From positions 1 to 64,000 of the forward strand of contig JAKEKT010000068.1 of NCBI GenBank assembly GCA_021495925.1: a stretch of DNA of 64,000 bases, in the 5' to 3' direction. Under the pieces are notes generated by a model. That model saw only the letters and a list, made by a program, of their open reading frames with translations. It was not told where the DNA came from and made no database searches. The stretch is from Diplodia intermedia (Eukaryota; Ascomycota; Dothideomycetes; Botryosphaeriales; Botryosphaeriaceae). Every line of letters begins with the position of its first letter. Within the stretch, counting starts at the first letter, position 1. The position numbers and the translations under genes were made by a program. Of the stretch, positions 55,940 through 64,000 are shown in pieces.

Positions 55940-57504
55940 GCGGGATGGAAAGTGGTTTCTTTCGTTCGAGTGAGTTGTATTACTAGATTTCTGTCTTTAA
56001 TTCCGTCGATGACTTTCCGACTGCTGGTCCTACTTGTTGTATTTTCCTCCGTCACGAAATTCGCTGGAGCAAGGTGATAATATGTTGCATTTTGCTTCCA
56101 GCACACTCGAATTTTGCCCAACCAGCCACCCATGATGCCAGGCTATGCCTATAGTACAGATACTAGCAACAGAAGTCACGGTCAAGGAGTCCATGGTGTA
56201 AGGCTGCTGTGACGTGTCAGAACAACCCCGCACGAGGCTGAAGAAAACTGAAAGAGACGATGCATGCAGCTGCAGTCAGAACTTCGAGCTACCCATCACC
56301 CAAATTACATTTACAGTCCCATTTCACATATGAGGGCCAGGCTTTCTATCCGGGTCTGCTCCAGCTATTCCTCTCCTTTTCGACCAGGCTTTCACTGGTC
56401 ACTCCAGCGAATATACGAACACTCTGTCCCCTTCTCTTTATCACCGCTACTATTTGTGTGTACCGGGAAATACTACACGACAGCGACAGGCTGCAGCGAC
56501 TTCCCGAGCTCGCGCAATAATTACCCCTCAGTGCCAATCAACCCCGCCATCTTCCCCGCTACATTACGGCCCGCAAGAGTCGATATCGCTTTCGTATCCG
56601 AAGAATACGACCACGATGATCAACGTCCATCTAGTCCTCTATTGCCATTTTCGCTATGCTACATATACTAAAAGCCGTGCCTACCAAATTAATGTACTCG
56701 TAAGCCGACATGTCGCCTCTAACATGATTTTCCATTCTACCGACCTTGTTTCACTTAAACAGCCGAGAACGGTTTGTGTAAAGATGTTATAGTGAGCGAC
56801 AAGACTTCTCAGCCCATCTACGTCTGTCTCGAGATATTGAGCCCTAGTTGTGTGTAGGTGAACCGAGTGTCTGGATGTAGGAGTAAATTATAAGTGCGGA
56901 CAATTGCTTGATGCCTTTGACGGCTTGATTCCTGGATGTGTCGTGAATAGTTTCTGGGACGAGTGAATTATTCAATCCACCATGTTATTATAGTACGCAA
57001 GGCTAACCCCCAAGTGCATTGATTAGACTATGGGAGCATGTCCTGGCCTTCTGTAATTCTATTGATACTCTCGTGGAGGTACGATACTAAGGTGACGGCA
57101 AGCTAATGCGCTTCGGTGCATTACGGTAATATTACATCACTTGTCCAACATCCATATTTATCACGGTCTCATCTAAGTGCGTTAGCTCCATACTTGTTTT
57201 TTTTTTTCATGGACTGGATCGGTTGTATTTGACGCCATCTTTTTCTTGTATATTCGAACGGGCCTTACGTACCACGCAACTTGATGCAGAAGCAGGCGCC
57301 ACACAAGTACTGGCGTAGATGCATAGATGGCCAAATACGGCAAATGGTTGTGGGTCATCGATAAGGATAAAGAGGGGCGTGTATATATGACAGGGGTGCG
57401 GTTGCAGTGGGGCTATTGCCTGGGTGATAGCGTGGCAACACTGATATAAACGCGTCCGTACGATGATTCGCATGTCCCGCCATAGCATTCATCGTAACTT
57501 GAAC
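55940..57504. other. 1.5-kb intergenic region without genes
   Basis: AT-richer than the genes around it but with normal CA and TG, so not RIP-like. No coding frame recognised. Confidence 0.5.
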
Positions 57505-58680
57505 ATGCCCCCTCGAGCGCCAATCGGCCTCTCCAAGGCCCTGAGCCCAGACGAATGTAACACCGAAGTGTTCGGCGCCTCGCTCGCGGGCAGGAATGCT
57601 CTGATCACGGGCGGTGCCTCAGGCCTGGGCGCCGCAATTGCTCTCGCCTACGCAGAGACGGGGTACCTACACCGTTCCATCCAGCCCCGCCGTCCACCCG
57701 ACTCCGCTGACCCAGCCCGGACGGGAAGCGCCTACGTCACGCTCGTCGACCGCAACGAAAAGCTCGGCATCGAACGCGCCACCGCCCTCCGCGGCAAAGG
57801 CTTCCAGTAGGCCCCCCTCACCCCCGGCATCCCAACCCTACCCACGCACGCCGGCTTGCTCCTAACGTCCCGTCTTGTCACCGCTAGCGCCCAATTCGTC
57901 GCCGCCGACGTCACGTCCTGGCCGTCCCAGGTCGCCGCCTTCAAGGCCGCCATCGGCTTCCACCCGGACCGGCGGCTCGACGTGGTCGTCGCCAGCGCCG
58001 GCGTGCTGGGGGACCCCTTCGTCGCGCCCGGCGAGCGCGGCGTCGCCAGCCTCGCCGCGGAGCACGACCCGCCGCGCCCGCGCACCGACGCGTGGGAGGT
58101 CAACGCCATCGGGCTGTCCTTCACGGCCAAGCTGGCGCAGCTGTACTTCGACATGCCGGCGGCGGGGACGTCCGAATCTGCGGTGCCGCCGAAGAGCCTG
58201 GTGCTGCTGGCGAGCCTGGCGCCGTACCTCGGGTTCCCGCTGGCGACGGCGTACGAGGGCAGCAAGGCGGGGGCGCGGGCCGTGTTTAAGAATGTGCGGG
58301 CCGTGTTTGCGGCGCGCGGCCACCGGTGCAACATGATCGCGCCGTGGGTCGTCGAGACGCCCATGACGGTCGAGCTGAGCAGGACGGTGGCGGCGTTGGG
58401 GAAGCCCGCTGGCGATGTCGGGCAGGTGGTGCGGGCGGCGGTCAGGTTTGCGGACGATCCGGCGGTCAATGGTGAGTGATGATGGCCTTTGGTGGCTTCT
58501 TGTCGCGTCGTATGTTGACTTGACGTAGGCCGTTCTTGGGCGGTCGGGCTGCATAGGATCTTTGATATGGGGGATGATAGGGAGGGTGGGGATGGTGAGG
58601 TGGGTCTGAGGGAGATCTTCACGAACGGCTTGCCGCAGTGGGACTTCATTGCCGAGCGGTTGCTCGCTGAGGGCCTATGA
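57505..58680 (+). CDS. Short-chain dehydrogenase/reductase
   Basis: Four exons: 57505-57662, 57729-57806, 57888-58471, 58529-58680; 323 aa from M-P-P-R-A-P (an upstream in-frame ATG at 57,463 is possible). Cofactor motif: A-L-I-T-G-G-A-S-G-L-G (T-G-x-x-x-x-x-G type), then V-T-L-V-D-R-N with an Asp that favours NAD(H). V-V-V-A-S-A-G takes the N-N-A-G place. Catalytic region: L-L-A-S-L-A-P-Y and Y-E-G-S-K (Tyr-x3-Lys). Layout resembles 15-hydroxyprostaglandin-dehydrogenase-like fungal SDRs, which commonly oxidise secondary alcohols. Following the P450 on the same strand, it may oxidise a P450-made alcohol to a ketone; this is inference. No membrane span. Confidence 0.85.
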
Positions 58681-58930
58681 GATGAGAGTAGCCACCGCTG
58701 AAAGACTACGGTGTAGTCAAATATATGATCTACGCTCTCCTCAGTAGACGAACCTCAAATTTGCGAATATCACGTCGAATGGGAGATTGAAGTGGCGACT
58801 TGTTTTCATGGGTACGCTCGATGAAGATGCACTACCGGAAGAAAACAAGGTGGACAAACAGACAAAACAACGCCTCAAAACATACTGGCGCTCTGGCCTG
58901 ACAATACTCGCAAAGACAAAAAGGCAACCT

Positions 58931-59788
58931 TTACACCACTCCAAACAGACGGGGCACCGGGAGCTCCACCAGCTCCACCCCTTCGTGCGGCTCAACCCCT
59001 TGGTACTGCGGTACCTCGCTACGCACACGGCGAATCGGACCGCGGTTCTCCTGGGCCGTGGAGAAACCAATATTCCCACTTCGGTTATCCAAAACTCGAC
59101 GCCGTGGCAATATAGTGGTTGTGGTTGTCGTTGTGCGGCGTACCCTGCGCCGTTGAGCGCGTTCATTCCGTTCCATCTTTGAGACTATGGCCAATAGGCG
59201 TTGCTCTAAGGCCGCATCGCCAAGAAGGTACTCGATGGGATCTGGGGTATTTCCGCTAAGTAGAAACTCCACTCTTTGCCTGTGGGTGAGAGAGCCGAGG
59301 GGCTTCTCGACGATGGTGATGATGCGATGAATGGTGTATTGCCCAAATGAGAGCTTGAATGACGTCCGCTTGCACTGGGCGTTCTTCTTGCCATATGGCC
59401 GGATGGATTTCTTGATGATGTAATGAGCACCGTTTTTGTAAAAGTCCGATTGTAGTTCGTAACCAGATTCAGGGCCAATGATGAGAACCACAAACTTGGG
59501 AAACCGATGCTCCCAGCTGACGTAATCGACGCCACGGCATACCGCAAGCAGTAATGTGAATGTAAGCATTCGGAATGCAAGGATGATGCATTTGATGATT
59601 AATCTTTCGGTTTTGTCGGTTCGCCAAAACACCGTTCGAACGCCCAAAATAGCCTTGGTTACAGTATAGAGCGAGAGAACACCGAGGAACGCCAATGGCA
59701 TAAGCGTGACCGTAATCTTTGGAATACGTTTATCGTTCTTTCTTGGTCGGTTCGTCCAAACTTTCCAAAGTCGAAGAGTGATTATCAT
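58931..59788 (-). CDS. Hypothetical membrane protein
   Basis: Single open frame, 285 aa, starting M-I-I-T-L-R-L-W-K-V-W. Two clear hydrophobic spans lie at about residues 27-48 (L-M-P-L-A-F-L-G-V-L-S-L-Y) and 66-84 (C-I-I-L-A-F-R-M-L-T-F-T-L-L-L). A soluble region follows with F-V-V-L-I-I-G-P-E-S-G-Y-E-L, then a basic Arg/Thr-rich tail with a T-T-T-T-T-T-T run. No family recognised. No intron is needed, but the start has not been confirmed against relatives. Confidence 0.5.
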   Translation of the reverse strand: MIITLRLWKVWTNRPRKNDKRIPKITVTLMPLAFLGVLSLYTVTKAILGVRTVFWRTDKTERLIIKCIILAFRMLTFTLLLAVCRGVDYVSWEHRFPKFVVLIIGPESGYELQSDFYKNGAHYIIKKSIRPYGKKNAQCKRTSFKLSFGQYTIHRIITIVEKPLGSLTHRQRVEFLLSGNTPDPIEYLLGDAALEQRLLAIVSKMERNERAQRRRVRRTTTTTTTILPRRRVLDNRSGNIGFSTAQENRGPIRRVRSEVPQYQGVEPHEGVELVELPVPRLFGVV

Positions 59789-61520
59789 TGTTCCCAGCTG
59801 AAGTAGCCAAATCAGTCACATCCATCAAGGGTCAACGCGGGAAAAGAAAAAGAGGAAAGAAGTCGAGTTCATGTAGGGAGTTGACTCCAGTGTCGGGACG
59901 TAAATGCAAGAATTAAATACCTGCATCTGTGTCCAGACAATGGATCCCACTACCCACGTTGGGTGAGATCAGATGGCGACCTCGTTCCGGGCGTGCCTGT
60001 CGTCCTCGTGTGTCCTTCTTAAATTCGACTGTGAAGTAGGGGCAGGTGTTGCCTGTATCTCTCGCGGTTCGGCAGGCTCCTGGATGGGATGGAGTTCCCC
60101 GTAAGGAAGATGACGCTTAGTGGAACACACCTGGCAAATGGGGCAGTGCTTCAAGTATGCTCTCAGCTTCTTGGCGAGACCCTCAATCAGGATTCCCGTG
60201 GGGATGCGGTTGTATACTCTCCAAAATCCACCATGGTGTTGATCGTCATGCGCCATCTGAAAAATTTCTTTCTCAGGATGGTGGTGTGGCGGCAGACTCT
60301 ACTACGGAAGTCGAGGTCGAAGGCTTGCAGTGGAATCCGATAGGCACGTTGAGGGCGGAATTCCCAGGAGTAGGGTCGGGGGCTTCCCACCTTTCTCCGT
60401 CCGGGCGGAGGTCCGTCTGTAGGATCCAACTCGGTAGCCAGCACTTGTCACGCTGCGAAAGCCGTGCCTTTGCATCTCCGGCAGTGTATTGAGATGGTCT
60501 CGCATGCAGGGATTGAGGCTGGCGACTCCAAAGTGGTGGCCAACGTCCATGTAGACGCCGCCCTTGTCCGCGGTAATTGCGTGGCTGTCAAGCACCGTCT
60601 GAAGCTGGGCTGTGCTCGATACGGATGAACCAGGGAGGGGCGGTCGAACAAATATGACGAGGTTCCACAACGAGGAGATCTGCTGAGGGGCTGTGGGTGG
60701 AATGCGGCAGTGGTTCGCGGCGCGAGAGCGACGAGTGGGTTTTCGGGAAGGCTGACGAGACGTTGGTGGCGGCGGCTGAGATGACGTTGAGGACGCAGCG
60801 CGCGCGGAGAAGGTGACGGTTGGTTTCAGGTAGTCTGGTGCCGGGCGGACGCGAAGGAACGCGCTGGCGGGCTGGACGCACACGGCGGCGGCAGCGGGCT
60901 GGGAGTTGTGTCGCAATGCATTATTGGGGCATGGCGGCGATGCGATGTTGCTGGGCAGGGCTGGTGTGGCAGACGGCAATGGCGGATGACAAAAGAACTG
61001 AGCCCAGTGACCCGCCCGCAGTTGACTCACCGAAATTCAGCGCATATTTGCGTAGGCAGGTGAATCCACTGTCTGGACGCGACTGCCGCCATTTAAAGAC
61101 CAAGTTTTCGTCTGGACAATTGATTCAACTGTCTACGCAGAAAGAGTCAAATGCCTACCTAAGGTACCTGCCGGTAGGTCTTCTCCTGCTATGACGTAAG
61201 ATAGTGCCGCTAAAGTATCTCTGGTATAGCGTGCCCTACCACCTCTGTCCTTCTCCAAGCTGCACACCGTGCAACCTCTTCATTGCGCCCACATTGTCAT
61301 TTTTCCAGCACAGACTTGTTGGACGGTGATTTCTTAGCTGTTTGCCAGTTCTCGCTGTCCTGCGGCTGCCGTCCATGGCGGACGAAGGCGGGCGCTGGCT
61401 CGGCTGCATTGGCACACGGTCGCACGGTGCAACCGAAACGACAACAACAACATCGCAACCGCCCTGACCACCTTCACCACGCCCGCCACGTCCACGACCA
61501 CGACATCTCGGGCGCCGCCC
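59789..61520. other. Intergenic region with one retroelement relic
   Basis: About 1.7 kb. Apart from the integrase fragment listed separately, no coding frame is convincing; long open frames at 60,302-61,194 are low-complexity or lack family features. Confidence 0.45.
60050..60280 (-). pseudogene. Integrase zinc-binding (H2C2) fragment of an LTR retrotransposon
   Basis: On the - strand the frame reads H-D-D-Q-H-H-G-G-F-W-R-V-Y, then L-R-A-Y-L-K-H-C-P-I-C and K-R-H-L-P-Y-G-E-L-H-P-I. This is the H-x-x-x-H...C-x-x-C zinc finger at the start of gypsy-type integrases. The rest of Pol is missing or out of frame on both sides. Composition is normal, with CA and TG present, so this copy escaped RIP. 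It is a short relic, not an active element. Confidence 0.7.
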
Positions 61521-63029
61521 ATGGCCTGGCTTGCATGTCGCGTCGGTGCTTGGCTCTCGACCATTCCACCGTCGTCCCCGCCCCGCCCGCTCAAGCGCCG
61601 CCGGCTGGCCCTTGGCGACCGCGACATCAACGCCGCAATGTCGCCGCCGAACACGCCGGCGAAGCGCCCCAAGACAGCTCCTGCTGCCGACGCACCCAAC
61701 GACACCCCTCGCCCTCGGCATGCCATTGCGCCGCTCGTCGCCAACACTGTGCTGTCCCAAGCTGGCGCGGTAGCCCAGTACGCTGCAGCCTTGAACGGCG
61801 CCCCAGACGTACCCGACGCCGCCGACGCCCGCCCGACGTCGACAGCCGGCTCAACGTCGACGGCTGCCTCAGGCAAGCGGAAGCGACCCAGGAGCCCCGT
61901 CAAGGCCATGGCCGACCTCCGCCTGGCCGACGCGGGCATCGAGTACCGCGACCTCGAGAAGCGCGTCGACGAGCTGCCCGCCCAAGTCCGCCAGCTTCAC
62001 GACGACATCCTGGCATGCGCCGACGGCGAAGCCATCGTGCCGACCGACATCTCCGTACCTCCATCGCCCCCAACCCTCGTGGTGTCTGCTGACAGCCTTC
62101 CGCAGGCCGACTTCGCCCGCGCTGCTGGCCGCCACCACCGCCTGCGCCCACACAACTTACGAACCCACGATGCACTACCAAAAGAGGCCCTGTTGGCCGA
62201 GCTGCGAGAAGCCGAGCGCGTGCGAGACGCGACGCTGGAGTGCATCGAGGAGCATGATGCCGAGCCGACCTGGAACTCCGAGGTGCACTGTCGTATCCTG
62301 CGCCTTGCCTTGGAACACCACCCAGCCGTAGGCTACAAGGACGTGTAGGTCCCCCTCCTCCCTCTATCGCCCTGCATACTCATCTCCGCCCTTGCGCAGC
62401 ACCACGGCCAAAATCTGGCCCGCTCATCTTGCCCCCGCGCTCGCCAGCGGTGACCTCGTCGAGTCCAAAATGGTCGACTACGCCATCTACCTCTGTCCCG
62501 AGCGCGCCGGCATCAAGCAAGCCATCGATGGCCTTCTCCAGCGCCAGCCTTTGGGTCTCCAATCCGTGAATCAGACTCGCTATGACTCTCTGCGGCACCG
62601 GCCTATTGCGATAAGCGTCGAGACAAAGACGCCCGATGCCTCGGAGGAGCAGGCAAAAGTCCAGCTGATCGTGTGGGCTGCTGCACAGCTGAACCGACTC
62701 CGCATGCTGAGCCCTGGCGTACAGCTGTTGGTCTTGCCGCTCCTGTTTGTCTCCGGCCCGTCATGGCACCTACTCTTCGCATCCATGGATCCCGACGGCT
62801 CCCTCGTAAGTCACGGCTCCCGAACGCCGTTGCCCAGTTCGTTGTGCTGATTGGTCTGTCTCAGCGATTGTACGGCAAGCTTGACATGGGGGAGACGCGT
62901 TCTCTGCCAGGCTTGTACAAACTTTTGGCATCTCTCCGCAGACTGGCGGCTTGGGTGGAGCACGACTTCAAAGACTGGTTCGTTGCCGGTGTCCTTGATG
63001 GCACGACTGACGGCGTTGAAGGCGGCTGA
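61521..63029 (+). CDS. PD-(D/E)XK nuclease-like family protein
   Basis: Three exons: 61521-62344, 62400-62805, 62865-63029; 464 aa. N-terminus V-G-A-W-L-S-T-I-P followed by L-K-R-R-R-L, a typical opening for this fungal family, then a disordered Pro/Ala region with K-R-K-R (likely nuclear signal). Folded part from about residue 155: W-N-S-E-V-H, the splice-formed V-T-T-A-K-I, K-M-V-D-Y-A-I-Y-L-C-P (Asp301), S-V-N-Q-T-x-Y and I-S-V-E-T-K (Glu349, Lys351). Asp plus E-x-K is the catalytic set of the PD-(D/E)XK fold, so nuclease chemistry is possible but unproven. W-H-L-L-F-A follows. Paralogue of the gene at 45,327-46,566, which has lost the motif. No secretion signal. Confidence 0.78.
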
Positions 63030-63200
63030 GAGACACTGAGCTGCCTGACTGCGGAGAGATACCAACAGATGCCTCGGCTCTGACGAATCCCTGTGCACGC
63101 CTGAGCTGCTTAGCGCTTACTTCCCTCCATTACAAAACCCCGCCTCTCTTCGTCCTCCACCCCTCATCTCACTCATCCCTCACTCTTGATCACTTTGTCC

Positions 63201-64000
63201 ATGATGTCGTCTACCAGCAAAACCCCCGTCGCCGATCCCATGTCCAAAACCGTCGTCGCGGCCTTTTACAGTACCAACACGGCCGAACAAAAACGCCTGC
63301 ACGCCCAGCTCATCATCGGTGCTGCCGCCTTCGACAATCAGCTCCTCGTGTTCCCAGGCGCCCAAGACCTCCTCGCCCGCCCCAATCTCCGCATACTCGA
63401 CAACGCAGGTGCGGATGGCTTCTCATTGACAGAATTGAGGAAGCAGTTGAAGCATCCCGAGAGCGCGGAGCTGGTGTCCGCGGATATAGCGCCGTTCCCC
63501 GGGGAGACGGGGGAGATTGGAGTGGGCGAGGGTGTGAGATTGGTGAAGCAAGATTTCACGGAGGACTGGCCAAGCGAATGGGAGGGGAAATTCGACCTGG
63601 TGCTCCAACGCACGTGTACGTCTCCTCCCATCAGCAACCTTCTCCATCCGTTGGTAACTGACTCGCCCCCTTCCCTTCAGGCCTGTCCTTCCACCCCACC
63701 TGGTCCTCCGCCGTCGCCACCACCCGCCGCCTGCTCCGCCTGCTGCGGCCCGGCGGCTGGATCCAGCTCGTCGACGGCGCGCCCCCCTACGGCCCCGTCC
63801 GGCCCGCTGCCGATCCCCCGCACGCCAAGTTCTTCAAATCAATCGGCCGCGCCCCGTCCCCCGCCGACGCCGCCAACGGCATCGACCCGCCCATCCCAAC
63901 CCGTCTACCCGAGCTCCTCGCCGAAGCCGCCGCCGCCGAGGGTGTCGTCTTGGAGAATTCGGGAGAGAGGAGGGAACCCTCGAAGTGGGGCAAGGCTGCG
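63201..64000 (+). CDS. SAM-dependent methyltransferase (truncated by window end)
   Basis: Exon 1 63201-63615, intron 63616-63680, exon 2 from 63681 running off the window; about 245 aa visible. Starts M-M-S-S-T-S-K. Residues about 50-60 read L-R-I-L-D-N-A-G-A-D-G, a weak form of the class I motif D-x-G-x-G-x-G. Later motifs are clearer: D-F-T-E-D-W-P, K-F-D-L-V-L-Q-R (motif II), and L-L-R-L-L-R-P-G-G-W-I-Q-L-V-D (motif III). This matches the LaeA/UMTA-like methyltransferases common in filamentous fungi, which act on small molecules or as regulators. Substrate unknown. The 3' end is outside the window. Confidence 0.8.
   Translation, partial: MMSSTSKTPVADPMSKTVVAAFYSTNTAEQKRLHAQLIIGAAAFDNQLLVFPGAQDLLARPNLRILDNAGADGFSLTELRKQLKHPESAELVSADIAPFPGETGEIGVGEGVRLVKQDFTEDWPSEWEGKFDLVLQRTCTSPPISNLLHPLVTDSPPSLQACPSTPPGPPPSPPPAACSACCGPAAGSSSSTARPPTAPSGPLPIPRTPSSSNQSAAPRPPPTPPTASTRPSQPVYPSSSPKPPPPRVSSWRIRERGGNPRSGARL

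Noticed and set aside
1..64000. tRNA, rRNA genes, CRISPR arrays, riboswitches
   Set aside because: No cloverleaf with A/B boxes, no rRNA-like sequence and no spaced repeat arrays were noticed by eye; a covariance-model scan could not be run.

Overview
The window is the left end of a chromosome of a filamentous ascomycete (Pezizomycotina). It opens with (CCCTAA)n telomere repeats. Genes are split by 48-65 bp GT-AG introns, the old transposons carry the mutation pattern of repeat-induced point mutation (RIP), and the gene content (highly reducing PKS, SAT4-type rhodopsin protein, GH71, HET-like and fungal PD-(D/E)XK-like proteins) is fungal. The species cannot be named from the sequence alone.

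Region 1 (1-15,150): telomere, then about 15 kb of gene-free, AT-rich DNA in which CA and TG dinucleotides have almost vanished while CG survives. It holds a dead Ty3/gypsy chromovirus on the + strand (gag, protease, RT, RNase H, integrase, chromodomain), a dead Tad1-like LINE on the - strand (gag-like ORF1, endonuclease, RT with YIDD, probable RNase H), and an AT-rich stretch with related inverted repeats. A RIP-damaged WD40-like fragment marks the inner border.

Region 2 (15.6-25.2 kb): a hypothetical protein; a ten-exon secreted protein joining a GH71 alpha-1,3-glucanase to a zinc metallo-endopeptidase-like domain; a short HET-like relic; a hypothetical protein; and a secreted amidohydrolase/decarboxylase.

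Region 3 (about 24.1-41.9 kb): a candidate polyketide cluster. A 15-exon highly reducing PKS (2,394 aa; KS-AT-DH-dead MT-ER-KR-ACP, no release domain) is followed by a short-chain reductase, an alpha/beta hydrolase that could release the chain, a secreted BBE-type FAD oxidase and a ToxD/LovC-like reductase. The amidohydrolase lies tail-to-tail with the PKS and may belong.

Region 4 (44-59 kb): a coiled-coil gene broken by one stop codon, a PD-(D/E)XK-like protein that has lost its ETK motif, then a candidate terpenoid cluster: FAD monooxygenase with a multi-span membrane tail, class I terpene synthase, SAT4-type rhodopsin-domain membrane protein, cytochrome P450 and an SDR. The monooxygenase/terpene synthase pair and the rhodopsin protein/P450 pair are each divergently transcribed.

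Region 5 (58.9-64 kb): a membrane hypothetical protein, an integrase zinc-finger relic with no obvious RIP, a second PD-(D/E)XK-like protein with its motif intact, and a SAM methyltransferase cut by the window end.

Exon borders were inferred by hand from GT/AG sites and conserved reading frames. Multi-exon genes are given as one span with exons listed in the evidence. No rRNA, tRNA or CRISPR array was recognised.
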